Shown piece by piece: positions 35,752 through 44,650 of a stretch of 64,000 nucleotides of DNA. The stretch is from an uncultured Actinomycetes bacterium. GTDB taxonomy: Bacteria > Actinomycetota > Acidimicrobiia > Acidimicrobiales > RAAP-2. Position numbers and translations under genes: made by a program. The stretch covers positions 18,536 to 82,535 of the forward strand of contig CAIJYV010000027.1 in NCBI GenBank assembly GCA_903825035.1, read 5' to 3'. The notes below the pieces were generated by a model. That model was given only the letters and a program-made list of their open reading frames with translations. It had not been told where the DNA came from and ran no database searches. Position 1 is the first letter of the stretch, and each line of letters opens with the position of its first letter.

Positions 35752-36899
35752 TGGTCAACACCATCGAAGTTCAAGGGATCTTCAAGGAGTTCGTCATTCA
35801 CCACGAACGCCATCAATCACTGAAAGAGCGACTACTGCACCCCGGCAGCGGAACGAGCGAAAAATTCCGTGCCCTCGAAAATATCTCTTTCTCGATTGCC
35901 GCGGGCGAGACCGTCGGCATCTTGGGACACAACGGGTCAGGAAAGTCCACGCTATTAAAAACAATTTGTGGCGTCCTCGCTCCTACGACCGGTGAAATAA
36001 AACTGCGCGGGACCCTCGCGGCGCTGCTCGAACTGGGTGCCGGTTTCCAGCCCGAGTTGTCGGGGCGCGAGAACGTTTATTTATACGGGGCGATGCTGGG
36101 GCTCAAGCGCAAAGAGGTCGCAGCGATTTTTGACGAAATCGTGGACTTCTCCGAGATTGGCAAATTCATCGACACCCAGGTGAAGTTCTATTCCTCGGGA
36201 ATGTACGTTCGTTTGGCATTTGCGGTGGCGGTCAATGTTGATCCAGATATTTTGGTAGTCGACGAAGTGCTGGCGGTAGGCGACGAGCGCTTTCGCGCTA
36301 AGTGTATGGACCGCATCATCCGATTCCAACGAGAGGGCCGAACCATTCTGTTGGTGACCCACGATGCCGATCAGGTGCGTCGACTCTGTTCGCGGACCAT
36401 CGTGCTCAATCGCGGCGAATTGGTCTTTGATGGCCCCACTACCGAGGGTCTCAAGGTCTTCCGCGAACATCTTCACGCGAGCGAGGATTCGACCACCAAT
36501 TCGGCCAACGAAAACATTGAGATCACCTCAGTCACTACGCCGTCGGGAACCTTCGACGTTCGCAGTGGCGAGGGAATGCACTTTGACGTGGCTATCTCCT
36601 CGGCTAAGGCGTACGCCGGTCACTTCGTGATGGAACTTCACTCTCGCCGCGGCGAGCTGATCTCTCGCTCCGATGCGATGACCTCACCGGTTCAGTTAAA
36701 GCCCGGCTCGAATGTGGTGGGCATTGACATCGCGGCGCTGCCGTTGCTTGACGGAGTGTATGACTTGAACGTTGGCATTGTTGACGAAATCGGTCAAAAC
36801 GTACTGGCGTGGAGCGAAAAAGCGGCGACTATTGAAGTCGCCTACGACGGACGCGAGCAGGGCATCATCGAGATTGCCCCGAGCATTACCCAGCTCTAA
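35751..36899 (+). CDS. Polysaccharide exporter ATPase with C-terminal Wzt-like domain
   Basis: The 382-residue protein has Walker A ([11 protein letters not shown], about residue 60), a signature YSSGMYVRLAFA, Walker B (ILVVDEVLAVGD) and H-loop (VTHDADQ). SSGM instead of SGGQ is normal in the TagH/Wzt family. Residues about 255-382 form a beta-sandwich like the Wzt C-terminal carbohydrate-binding domain, which reads the end cap of the polymer in known systems. It is coupled to the permease gene and overlaps the HAD gene tail by four bases. Confidence 0.9.
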   Translation: MVNTIEVQGIFKEFVIHHERHQSLKERLLHPGSGTSEKFRALENISFSIAAGETVGILGHNGSGKSTLLKTICGVLAPTTGEIKLRGTLAALLELGAGFQPELSGRENVYLYGAMLGLKRKEVAAIFDEIVDFSEIGKFIDTQVKFYSSGMYVRLAFAVAVNVDPDILVVDEVLAVGDERFRAKCMDRIIRFQREGRTILLVTHDADQVRRLCSRTIVLNRGELVFDGPTTEGLKVFREHLHASEDSTTNSANENIEITSVTTPSGTFDVRSGEGMHFDVAISSAKAYAGHFVMELHSRRGELISRSDAMTSPVQLKPGSNVVGIDIAALPLLDGVYDLNVGIVDEIGQNVLAWSEKAATIEVAYDGREQGIIEIAPSITQL

Positions 36900-37582
36900 T
36901 TCTCCAGTGTGGGGTAGTGGCGCAAGGCGCCGAGCTTACCGAGCTTGCCCAAGTTGAATCCATAGGTTGAGCCCTTCAACAGGCGTCGGTCACCTCGAGA
37001 GTTGCCGTAGGCGTATATGGTCGGCGGCATCGGATAGTTTCTCGACTCGATCCATTCTGACAAGCGGCGCATTTTTTCACTGCCTCGACAATTCTTGCCA
37101 AGGTAGGTGCCGGTGAGCTGGCCTCTCGCATCAACGCCGAGGCGCGTCCCGAGTCCTCCGGTAATTCCCAAGTGGTCGCGAATCGCGTCAACGTAGAGTT
37201 GTGGCGACGCCGAGACAATGACGACTTCGTGACCTTCGCTGAGGTGCCACTTCACTCGATCCAGCACGTAGGGCCGACCTTTTTCAGCGAGGTGTTCGAG
37301 CCCAAACTTGACGGATTCTTCTCTCACCGCAGTTTCACTGCGGCCAGCAAGCAAGGAGTGGAAGAGGCGTTCTTTGGCGCTATCGGCCCACTTGCCCGAT
37401 CGAATCGCTCCAATAGTGAGTGGGACGACGAGGCGGGTCGCGTGGGCGTAGGTGTGGGCCTTGCCGGCGATAGCTTCGAGCCAGTGAAAGACGCTGCCCC
37501 CATCAGTGATGGTGCCATCAAGGTCAAAGGCGGCCACAACGGGAGTATCCATAGGTGTCTTGTTTAGCAAAGCCACTGTCAC
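36896..37582 (-). CDS. HAD-superfamily hydrolase, IB type (SerB-like)
   Basis: The protein (up to 228 residues) has the HAD motifs FDLDGTITDGGSVFHW (nucleophile aspartate), VIVSASPQLYVD (motif II) and a lysine in KNCRGSEKM with YGNSRGDRRLL (motif IV). It resembles the PSPase-like group that includes MtbSerB-related and lipid phosphatases such as those in glycerolipid synthesis. The start is uncertain: GTG 37582 or ATG 37552, neither with a strong ribosome site. Confidence 0.8.
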   Translation of the reverse strand: MTVALLNKTPMDTPVVAAFDLDGTITDGGSVFHWLEAIAGKAHTYAHATRLVVPLTIGAIRSGKWADSAKERLFHSLLAGRSETAVREESVKFGLEHLAEKGRPYVLDRVKWHLSEGHEVVIVSASPQLYVDAIRDHLGITGGLGTRLGVDARGQLTGTYLGKNCRGSEKMRRLSEWIESRNYPMPPTIYAYGNSRGDRRLLKGSTYGFNLGKLGKLGALRHYPTLEN

Positions 37583-37610
37583 GAAGGGGGCATATTTCCT
37601 ACAAGTTTGG

Positions 37611-37660
37611 TTGGAAATCCAGGGTGAACTACTAGAATGGTTTTGTAGTCAAAGGACTAC
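37611..37660 (+). promoter_or_regulatory. Peroxiredoxin promoter with inverted repeat at the start site
   Basis: TTGGAA (37611-37616) and TAGAAT (37633-37638) resemble -35 and -10 boxes with a 16-base spacer. Transcription would begin near 37645, at the inverted repeat GTAGTC-aaag-GACTAC (37645-37660). The repeat could be a repressor site or a short 5' UTR hairpin; the ribosome site AAGGAG follows at 37670. Confidence 0.45.
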
Positions 37661-37681
37661 TAATTGTTTAAGGAGCAACGA

Positions 37682-38317
37682 ATGGCAATTCGACTCGGAG
37701 ATGTGGCCCCGGACTTTACCGCCGAGACCACCGAAGGTACCGTTTCATTTCACGAGTGGTTGGGCGACGGTTGGGGAATTCTGTTCAGCCACCCTAAGGA
37801 CTTCACACCAGTCTGCACCACCGAGCTTGGCGGCTTTGCTGCACGGAAGGCTGAGTTCGATAAGCGCAACACGAAGCTGATCGCCGTTTCAGTCGACGAC
37901 GTAGAGAGCCACAATCGCTGGAAGAACGACATTGGCGAAACCCAGGGTACGCCACTCAACTTTCCAATCATTGGTGACGAGACCAAGAAGGTTTCGGATC
38001 TGTACGACATGATTCACCCCAACGCTTCAGACACCATGACCGTGCGTTCGGTGTTCGTTGTTGGTCCCGACAAGAAGGTCAAACTGACTTTGACCTACCC
38101 GGCTTCAACTGGTCGCAATGTTGAAGAGGTAATCCGCGTGCTCGACTCGCTGCAGTTGAGCGCCGCTTTCCCAGTGGCGACCCCACTGAACTGGAAGGAT
38201 GGCGACGACGTCATCGTGGCCCTGTCGGTCAGCGACGAAGACGCTAAGACCAAGTTCCCTAAGGGTCTACGCAAGGTGAAGGACTACCTTCGCTTCACGC
38301 CTCAGCCCAACAAATAA
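37682..38317 (+). CDS. 1-Cys peroxiredoxin (Prx6 type)
   Basis: The 211-residue enzyme reduces peroxides. Its only cysteine lies in DFTPVCTTELG (residues about 42-52), so no resolving cysteine exists and an external thiol must regenerate it. Length and the C-terminal domain (PLNWKDGDDVIV, KVKDYLRF) fit the Prx6 group. ATG 37682 is preceded by AAGGAG. The gene stands alone with its own promoter and terminator. Confidence 0.94.
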   Translation: MAIRLGDVAPDFTAETTEGTVSFHEWLGDGWGILFSHPKDFTPVCTTELGGFAARKAEFDKRNTKLIAVSVDDVESHNRWKNDIGETQGTPLNFPIIGDETKKVSDLYDMIHPNASDTMTVRSVFVVGPDKKVKLTLTYPASTGRNVEEVIRVLDSLQLSAAFPVATPLNWKDGDDVIVALSVSDEDAKTKFPKGLRKVKDYLRFTPQPNK

Positions 38318-38333
38318 GTCGGGCAGATTAAGA

Positions 38334-38363
38334 AAGCGGCCACCTTCGGGTGGCCGCTTTTTT
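38334..38363 (+). terminator. Rho-independent terminator after the peroxiredoxin gene
   Basis: An 11-base-pair stem (AAGCGGCCACC and its complement) with a TTCG tetraloop is followed by TTTTTT and ATT. It lies 16 bases after the peroxiredoxin stop and overlaps the end of orn on the other strand; the A-rich left flank may let it stop both convergent genes. Confidence 0.92.
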
Positions 38364-38910
38364 ATTGCTCGGAACCAGCAATGAAAAGGTGCTGGCGGTA
38401 GTAGGTCAGTTCGGCAATCGATTCTTTAATGTCATCCATCGCGCGGTGGGTGGTCTCTTTTTCCTGGGCTCCCGCGAGTGCGGCCGGGTACCAGCGCTTG
38501 GCGAGCTCTTTTATGGTTGAGACGTCGACATTGCGGTAGTGGAGGTACGCCTCGAGTTCTGGCATGTACTCCTGAAGAAATCGACGATCGGTGCCGATGG
38601 AATTTCCACACAGGGGAATCGATCGAGCGTCTTTGACGTGTTCTTTGATAAAGGCCAGGGTTTGGGTCTGCGCTTGGGCCACGGAGATGGTCGATGCCTG
38701 TATCTGGGGGAGGAGTCCAGACTTCGTGTGCATGGCCGTCACGAAGTCCCCCATATGGGAGAGCTCCTCTGCGCTGGCGTGAATCACCAAATCTGGGCCT
38801 TCGGCAATGACTTGAAGCTGATCATCGGTGATCAAGGTCGCAATTTCAACAATGACGTGTTTGTCCGGTTCGAGCCCGGTCATTTCTAAGTCCATCCATA
38901 CAAGCATCAT
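38362..38910 (-). CDS. orn: Oligoribonuclease
   Basis: The 182-residue exonuclease degrades two- to five-base RNA and pGpG. It has the DEDDh set: WMDLEMTGL at the N-terminus, the middle aspartate in LCGNSIGTDRRFL (about residue 105), and HRAMDDIKESI with the His-Asp pair (about 156). Length matches the family. It is divergent from dut (43 bases) and convergent with the peroxiredoxin. Confidence 0.95.
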   Translation of the reverse strand: MMLVWMDLEMTGLEPDKHVIVEIATLITDDQLQVIAEGPDLVIHASAEELSHMGDFVTAMHTKSGLLPQIQASTISVAQAQTQTLAFIKEHVKDARSIPLCGNSIGTDRRFLQEYMPELEAYLHYRNVDVSTIKELAKRWYPAALAGAQEKETTHRAMDDIKESIAELTYYRQHLFIAGSEQ

Positions 38911-38953
38911 CTGAGGTTACTCACCGACCCAGCGCTGTTGGTATCGTTAGCGC

Positions 38954-39388
38954 ATGGATTTACCAGTCATCGTTCTCCACCCCGCTGCGGTCGTACCCGC
39001 CTACGCCACTGAGGGCGATGCCGGAAGCGACCTCGTCTCAGTCGCGGAGGTCACACTACCTAAGGCGGGAGGACGAGCCCTCGTCCCCACCGGTCTGGCG
39101 ATTGCTCTTCCCTTTGGCTACGGTGGATTCGTCTTGCCCCGTAGTGGGCTGGCCGCAAAATTCGGAGTGACGGTTGTGAACGCACCGGGTCTGATTGACT
39201 CCGGGTACCGAGGCGAAATCAAGGTAGCGCTGGTTAACACCGACCCCGATACTGACTACACGGTCAAGGTCGGCGACCGAGTGGCCCAATTAGTCGTGAT
39301 GCCCGTCGAGCACCTGAATTTCCAAGTAGTCGAAAGCTTGCCAGAATCTGCGCGAGGAGAGGGCGGATTCGGATCTACCGGCCATTAG
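38954..39388 (+). CDS. dut: dUTP diphosphatase
   Basis: The 144-residue trimeric dUTPase has all five motifs: EGDAGSDLVS, LPRSGLAAKFG, VVNAPGLIDSGYRGEI with the catalytic aspartate and tyrosine, DRVAQLVV, and the C-terminal loop GEGGFGSTGH that closes over the substrate. It removes dUTP and provides dUMP for thymidylate. Confidence 0.96.
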   Translation: MDLPVIVLHPAAVVPAYATEGDAGSDLVSVAEVTLPKAGGRALVPTGLAIALPFGYGGFVLPRSGLAAKFGVTVVNAPGLIDSGYRGEIKVALVNTDPDTDYTVKVGDRVAQLVVMPVEHLNFQVVESLPESARGEGGFGSTGH

Positions 39389-39433
39389 GCCTGTGGTGAG
39401 GCCGAATTCTTTCGGCTACACTTGATACACCAC

Positions 39434-39509
39434 GCGGACGTAGCTCAGTTGGTAGAGCGCGACCTTGCCAAGGTCGAGGTCGCCGGTTCGAGCCCGGTCG
39501 TCCGCTCCA
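39434..39509 (+). tRNA. tRNA-Gly (anticodon GCC), CCA encoded
   Basis: GCGGACG pairs with CGTCCGC, the anticodon stem CGACC/GGTCG encloses TTGCCAA with anticodon GCC, and the T arm reads GCCGGTTCGAGCCCGGT. The genomic sequence continues CCA after discriminator T, unlike the tRNA-Leu and tmRNA nearby. Confidence 0.95.
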
Positions 39510-39582
39510 GAGTGGCTGTGTGCCACCGATGCCTGAGAGTGGCGAGGGCGTGCAGCCAAGATTCGCAAGTAATCTCATCAAC

Positions 39583-41067
39583 GTGCAAATAGTTGGATTA
39601 TCTTCAAAGTCAGTATTCAAGGTCTTGACCGCATCGCTGGTCTTCTCCCTCTCATTAGTTAGCGTCGCGGCCGCGTCGCTTTATGCAGCTGGCCCACCGA
39701 AGTACCCCTCCTTTGTTACCGCCATGTGCCCACCCGAGCCGACCGGTCCACTCAGCGCTGCCCCCAGCGCTATTGAAGGTGGACCTACCGTTGCCCTGAC
39801 ATTTGATGATGGTCCTGGACCTAGCGTTCCGGCAATCATGCAAATTCTTGCGAGGTATCACATTCGCGCGAGCTTCTTGAATGACGATACGCATTATCCC
39901 GGCTATTTAACTCAGGAAAATAATGCCGGTTACTTGATGGGCAACCACACCGGTAATCACCATCTCCTCACCGGAGTGAGCCTGGGTCAACAGTTGGCGG
40001 AAATTGATCGATCGATACAAAAAACCTTTGGTGTAACTAAAACTTCAGCCTGTGTTTTTCGCCCCCCGTACGGAGGCTTCGACAGCAACACCATTAAAGC
40101 CGCGGCGCTTCGCAATAGTGGCATGTGGATGTGGAACGACGGAACTGGTGACTTTCTCGCGCAAGGTTCAGGATCTGCCTATTGGGTTCGCCACATCTGG
40201 ACTAGTGCGGTCGGCGTTGGACTCAAGCTGCCCCACGTTGTTATCTTGCTGCACGACCAACACCACGACATGCCCGCCACCGTCGCGGCGTTGCCAATCA
40301 TCATTGACCACTTCTTAGCTCATCACTACACCTTCGTTGATCTATTGGGCCGCAGCGGCGCCCCGAACACCTGCCCGGGCACCGACCCAGGCCCGCTTGC
40401 TGGAGCAGGTACAGCGTTAGCTACCGGAACAACTCTCGCCAGTGGTGAAAGTCGGGTGTCGCCAAATGGCGAATTCACCTTATCGATGCAGACCGACGGA
40501 AATCTCGTGGTAAAGATCACCGGTGGACGCGTTTTGTGGGAAAGCCACACCAGCGGACATCCGGGGGCCACCGCACAGGTAACCAGTGATGGAAAACTCA
40601 TCGTGACCGACGGCGCAGCTATCTATTGGACCTCGACGGGCACGGGCGCAAGCTCGGTTTCGCTGGGCAACAACGGCAACCTGGTCGCGATGGTTGGTAG
40701 TGCGGTTGTGTGGCAGTCCAACTCAATTTGGAGCAAGATGCTGCCTGGCGACTCTCTGCGCACGGGTTGGAGGCTGTACTCGCCAAACGGGCTTTGCTCG
40801 CTCATTCAGTTGAGCAGTGGTGCGCTGAAGCTGACTTCTGCGAACGGCATGAGCATTTGGACCAATGGAGTGAAGGCGCCGAACAACCCTGCCACTACTT
40901 TGATGAGTTCTGGATCGCTGGTTACCTCGCACCAGGTGGGCGGAAACTCACAGCAAGCGTGGAACTCGCAGATGTCGATGCACCCGAGAGACTCACTGAG
41001 CGTGACCAACACCGGGCACCTGGTGTTCAAAACACTCGGTGGCATACTCTTTTACCAAACTCCATAA
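39583..41067 (+). CDS. Secreted polysaccharide deacetylase with two bulb-lectin repeats
   Basis: From GTG 39583 the protein has 494 residues with a signal peptide (VFKVLTASLVFSLSLVSVA). The NodB domain (about residues 60-250) keeps every motif: TFDDGP, NHTGNHH metal histidines, RPPYG and ILLHD. A bulb-type lectin region follows (about 280-490): one repeat with MQTDGNLVV close to the mannose-binding pattern and one degenerate repeat. It would deacetylate chitin- or peptidoglycan-like glycans while anchored by the lectin. The frame extends upstream to 39520, close to tRNA-Gly. No strong ribosome site was found. Confidence 0.87.
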   Translation: MQIVGLSSKSVFKVLTASLVFSLSLVSVAAASLYAAGPPKYPSFVTAMCPPEPTGPLSAAPSAIEGGPTVALTFDDGPGPSVPAIMQILARYHIRASFLNDDTHYPGYLTQENNAGYLMGNHTGNHHLLTGVSLGQQLAEIDRSIQKTFGVTKTSACVFRPPYGGFDSNTIKAAALRNSGMWMWNDGTGDFLAQGSGSAYWVRHIWTSAVGVGLKLPHVVILLHDQHHDMPATVAALPIIIDHFLAHHYTFVDLLGRSGAPNTCPGTDPGPLAGAGTALATGTTLASGESRVSPNGEFTLSMQTDGNLVVKITGGRVLWESHTSGHPGATAQVTSDGKLIVTDGAAIYWTSTGTGASSVSLGNNGNLVAMVGSAVVWQSNSIWSKMLPGDSLRTGWRLYSPNGLCSLIQLSSGALKLTSANGMSIWTNGVKAPNNPATTLMSSGSLVTSHQVGGNSQQAWNSQMSMHPRDSLSVTNTGHLVFKTLGGILFYQTP

Positions 41068-41118
41068 GAGCGATGAGCCGCAAGAGATTTTAAAATTCTC
41101 TTTGGTAATGTCGAGCGA

Positions 41119-41733
41119 ATGGAGTGGGGTCAGATATTCAGCTTTTGGGTACTTACCGTTTTCATTCTCCTCTTACCCGGCCCTGACTGGGCATTTGTCA
41201 TCGGTTCGGGGACTAAAGGAAAAGGTCTCGTCGCGCCAATTGGCGGCTTGTTAGCGGGCTATTGGTTCGTGATTTTCTTGGTTGCCTTTGGCGTAGCGGC
41301 ACTAGTTGCAAAAATTCCGACCGTTCTCGACATTCTCACGGTTGTGGGGGCTTTGTACTTGCTCTATCTCGGCTCGGGCTTGGTGAGAAATCCGGCAACT
41401 TACGAGCAGGCCAATGAGCGACAAGGGTCATCCGCGAAGACTCTCTTCACTCACGGGTTTGGGGTCAGCGGTTTGAACCCCAAGGGGCTGCTCTTCTTCC
41501 TCGTTCTCCTACCGCAATTCACGAAGACCGGACTCTCGTTTCCGCTTTATTTTCAGATTCTCGTTCTCGGAGTTGTCTTCACGATTAGCTTCGTTCCGTT
41601 CTATCTCTTGCTCGGATCTCTCACCGTGAAGTGGCTACAGCGCAAACCTCATCATATGACCTGGGTGTCTCGGGCCTCGGGAATCGCCATGATCTTGCTG
41701 GGAATTGGATTGGCGCTGCAGCGGTTTGCTTAA
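41119..41733 (+). CDS. LysE-family amino-acid exporter
   Basis: The 204-residue membrane protein has six predicted helices and the LysE/RhtB pattern LLPGPDWAFVIGSGTKGKG near residue 20 and GLNPKGLLFFLVLLPQF near 120. It would export an amino acid or a homoserine-lactone-like compound. ATG 41119 places the first helix right at the N-terminus. No adjacent regulator gene of the LysG type is seen. Confidence 0.85.
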   Translation: MEWGQIFSFWVLTVFILLLPGPDWAFVIGSGTKGKGLVAPIGGLLAGYWFVIFLVAFGVAALVAKIPTVLDILTVVGALYLLYLGSGLVRNPATYEQANERQGSSAKTLFTHGFGVSGLNPKGLLFFLVLLPQFTKTGLSFPLYFQILVLGVVFTISFVPFYLLLGSLTVKWLQRKPHHMTWVSRASGIAMILLGIGLALQRFA

Positions 41734-41924
41734 AGATCGGTGCATGAACGCATTCAGGTATGGACCGCGGTTAGGGGCAAGTCCGCCAGCGCGTTGAGAA
41801 CGACAATCTTGGAGCCGCCAGTGGTCAGAAAAGTCCTGAATTTCCAGCGCTGTTAGTCAAATTCATGCCTGTGAATTTTCTTCGTTTTTCTGTGGGTTTT
41901 TCTGATAGTAATAAGACTACGAAT

Positions 41925-41938
41925 GTCACATCAGTGAC
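41925..41938. promoter_or_regulatory. Short inverted repeat upstream of the amino-acid importer
   Basis: GTCAC-atca-GTGAC lies 17 bases before the start codon of the binding-protein gene, just before its ribosome site (AAGGGGAG). The otherwise gene-free stretch 41734-41954 shows T-rich sequence upstream (near 41880-41910) that may hold a promoter. A regulator-binding role is inference. Confidence 0.3.
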
Positions 41939-41954
41939 TGCAAGGGGAGAAGTG

Positions 41955-42830
41955 ATGAAAAAGTTTTCATTAATGCGCGGAGCGACTATCGCTCTTGCAA
42001 CCGCCAGTTTGGTACTCGCCACTGCGGTGAGCGCTGGAGCCAGCGGCACGACGGGAAAATTCAATGCAGGCGCGGCGAAGCTCGTACCAGCAATGTACAA
42101 GGGTATTACCTTGCAGGTTGGTTCAGACGCAACTTACGCACCAGACGAATCAATGAACGGCACCACGATGGTGGGATTCGACGTCGACTTGATCAACGCC
42201 ATCGCGACCACTCTGGGGATCAAAGTCGTCGAAAATAACGTGACCTTCGACAACATCCTTCCCGGTATTGCCGACGGTCGATACGCCATTGGCAACTCTT
42301 CATTCACCGACAACGCTAAGCGCCAGAAGCAGGTCAACTTCGTTGACTACTTCCAAGCGGGCGAGGGCGTGTACGCCAAGGCCTCTTCAACTTTGAAGTT
42401 CAAGAAACTCTCTTCGTTCTGTGGCTTAAAGGTTGCGGTCGAGACCGGCACCGTTGAGCAGACTGACGCAGCTGCAGTGAAGTGCATGGGTGGCAAGAAG
42501 GTCACAGTTCAGTCCTACTCAACCCAGACCGAGGCCAATGTTGCTGTTTCTTCTGGTCAGGCTGATGTTGGATTCCTCGACAGTCAGATTGCTGGCTACG
42601 TGGTTTCTCAATCTTCTGGCGCCTTCAAGCTCTTGGGTTCAGCCGTGAACGTTGCCCCATACGGCATTGCCACCGCGAAGACTACCGACGGCAAGAAGTT
42701 TGCCAAGGCCATCCAAGCTGCGTTGAAGGTTCTCGTTAAGAACGGCACCTACAAAGCGATTTTGAAGAAGTACGGCGTTCAGGCGGGGGCTTTGAAGTCC
42801 AGCCAGATCGTTCTCAACGGCGGACACTAG
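41955..42830 (+). CDS. Polar amino-acid ABC transporter substrate-binding protein
   Basis: The 291-residue protein has a signal sequence (residues about 8-30, with no lipobox cysteine seen) and the family-3 solute-binding fold: VGSDATYAPDESMNG at the start of lobe 1, MVGFDVDLINAIA, LPGIADGRYAIGNSSFT and VETGTVEQTDA. It would capture a polar amino acid outside the cell. ATG 41955 follows GGGGAGAAGTG. Permease and ATPase genes follow in order. Confidence 0.92.
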   Translation: MKKFSLMRGATIALATASLVLATAVSAGASGTTGKFNAGAAKLVPAMYKGITLQVGSDATYAPDESMNGTTMVGFDVDLINAIATTLGIKVVENNVTFDNILPGIADGRYAIGNSSFTDNAKRQKQVNFVDYFQAGEGVYAKASSTLKFKKLSSFCGLKVAVETGTVEQTDAAAVKCMGGKKVTVQSYSTQTEANVAVSSGQADVGFLDSQIAGYVVSQSSGAFKLLGSAVNVAPYGIATAKTTDGKKFAKAIQAALKVLVKNGTYKAILKKYGVQAGALKSSQIVLNGGH

Positions 42831-42857
42831 TTCCACCGAACAGCAAGAGGTTTTGAA

Positions 42858-43856
42858 GTGACGACGGACGGGGACACCACTTATCGGGTTGTCCCCGTTC
42901 GTCATTACGGGCGCTGGGTGGCCGCTGCGGTAATCGCCGTTCTTGCCGCGATGGTCGTTCATACAATCTTCTCGAAGATTCCAACCGGACAAGTTGCGTG
43001 CTCGACCACCAATGGAGTCCGAGCCTGTCACGCGGTGATGGAGTGGCGATTTGGCTGGGATGTGGTGTTCCAATACTTCACCTCATCGCTCATGCTCAAG
43101 GGCCTTGTCACCACGATTGAACTAACGCTTATTGCAATGTTCATTGGCATTGTCTTGGGCGTGCTCGTGGCCATAATGCGACTTTCACCAAACCGCCTCC
43201 TCTCCATTCCGGCCTGGATTTACACCTGGTTTTTTCGCGGGACACCGGTGTACGTGCAACTCCTTTTCTGGTTCAACTTCGCAGCGCTCTATAGATATAT
43301 CGCCGTTGGAGTGCCCTTTGGCAGCGCTCACTTCTTCACCTTTGACACTCTCAATATCACCGCGTTTATCGCAGCGGCCATCGGGCTTGGCCTCAATGAG
43401 GCGGCCTATATGTCAGAAATCGCACGCGCTGGACTTATCTCGGTAGATGAAGGACAAGTTGAAGCCGCTACCGCGTTAGGGATGACGAGGGCCCAAACAC
43501 TTCGCTTGGTCATCCTGCCCCAAGCGATGCGAGTGATTTTGCCGCCCACTGGCAACGAAGTGATTTCGATGCTGAAGACCACCTCGTTAGCCGCCAGCAT
43601 TGGTGTAATCGAGCTCACTGGCGCAGCCCAGAATATTTACGCCTCCAACTATAAAATTATGGACCTGCTCATTTGCGCGAGCCTCTGGTACGTCATCATG
43701 ACAACAATTCTTTCCATTGGCCAGTACTACATTGAGCGACACTTTGGCCGTGGGGCGTTGCGCAACCAGCCCTTAACTCCAATTGAGCGCCTGCGTCGTG
43801 ACCTTAAGGGGATTGCCGGCAAGATGCACACTTCTCGTCCAGGAGTGGTCCGATGA
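42858..43856 (+). CDS. Polar amino-acid ABC transporter permease
   Basis: The 332-residue protein has an N-terminal helix and a His/Glu/Gln-type permease domain with the coupling loop [22 protein letters not shown] (about residues 200-221, read as [12 protein letters not shown] and LVILPQA). A central [14 protein letters not shown] segment is typical. A single permease gene means it works as a homodimer. GTG start; its stop overlaps the ATPase start (ATGA). Confidence 0.92.
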   Translation: MTTDGDTTYRVVPVRHYGRWVAAAVIAVLAAMVVHTIFSKIPTGQVACSTTNGVRACHAVMEWRFGWDVVFQYFTSSLMLKGLVTTIELTLIAMFIGIVLGVLVAIMRLSPNRLLSIPAWIYTWFFRGTPVYVQLLFWFNFAALYRYIAVGVPFGSAHFFTFDTLNITAFIAAAIGLGLNEAAYMSEIARAGLISVDEGQVEAATALGMTRAQTLRLVILPQAMRVILPPTGNEVISMLKTTSLAASIGVIELTGAAQNIYASNYKIMDLLICASLWYVIMTTILSIGQYYIERHFGRGALRNQPLTPIERLRRDLKGIAGKMHTSRPGVVR

Positions 43857-44617
43857 CCGAATTCATGGTCGATGCGAAAAACATCGCTAAGCAGTACGGA
43901 AACATTGAAGTCTTGAAGGGTGTTAACTTGCAAGTTAAGCGCGGTGAGGTTACGTGCTTGATTGGTCCTTCTGGCTCGGGTAAGTCCACGCTGTTGCGGT
44001 GCATAAACCATTTAGAGAAGCACGACGCGGGGGAGCTCTTTGTTGATGGTGAATTAGTTGGCTATCAACTCAAAGACAACAAGCTCTATGAGCGAAAGTC
44101 AAACGAAATTTGCCAGAGTCGATCCGAAATCGGCATGGTTTTCCAACGGTTTAATCTCTTTGCTCACTTGACGGTGCTCGATAACATCACCATTGGCATG
44201 GTGAAGGTGCGAGGAATCGCCGCTGAGGTTGCCGCAGAACGGGCCCGTGAATTACTACGTCGAGTAGGGCTCGAAAACAAAGAGAAAAACTATCCATCTC
44301 AGCTCTCTGGCGGACAGCAGCAACGAGTCGCCATAGCTCGCGCCCTAGCGATGGAACCGAAACTCATGTTGTTCGATGAACCAACTTCAGCCTTGGACCC
44401 GGAACTGGTTGGCGAAGTCCTTGACGTCATGAAGGACTTGGCAAATTCGGGGATGACCATGATTGTCGTAACTCACGAAATGGGATTTGCCAGGGAAGTA
44501 GCCGACACGGTTTATTTCCTTGATCAAGGGGTAATTGAAGAGAGCGGAGACCCCCAACAGGTTCTCACGAGCCCGCGGTCAGAACGGCTTAAGGGATTCC
44601 TTTCAAAAGTTCTGTAG
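43853..44617 (+). CDS. Polar amino-acid ABC transporter ATPase
   Basis: The 254-residue ATPase has Walker [12 protein letters not shown], signature LSGGQQQR, Walker [14 protein letters not shown] and H-loop VVTHEMGFA; all are canonical for the GlnQ/HisP group. The loop [24 protein letters not shown] region ([16 protein letters not shown]) contains the Q-loop. It completes the importer encoded by the two genes before it. Confidence 0.95.
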   Translation: MTEFMVDAKNIAKQYGNIEVLKGVNLQVKRGEVTCLIGPSGSGKSTLLRCINHLEKHDAGELFVDGELVGYQLKDNKLYERKSNEICQSRSEIGMVFQRFNLFAHLTVLDNITIGMVKVRGIAAEVAAERARELLRRVGLENKEKNYPSQLSGGQQQRVAIARALAMEPKLMLFDEPTSALDPELVGEVLDVMKDLANSGMTMIVVTHEMGFAREVADTVYFLDQGVIEESGDPQQVLTSPRSERLKGFLSKVL

Positions 44618-44650
44618 CACTTCGGTTGGATTCACTACCCGGGAGGTTTC

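Noticed and set aside
39401..39416. Hairpin GCCGAA-ttct-TTCGGC between dut and tRNA-Gly
   Set aside because: Only six pairs and no T-tract; it could weakly aid termination but cannot be supported as a terminator.
39434..41067. tRNA-Gly as an integration site for a mobile element carrying the deacetylase gene
   Set aside because: No integrase and no repeated tRNA end was noticed downstream.
41734..41954. Possible small gene before the amino-acid importer
   Set aside because: Frames are short and interrupted, with no ribosome site or conserved pattern.
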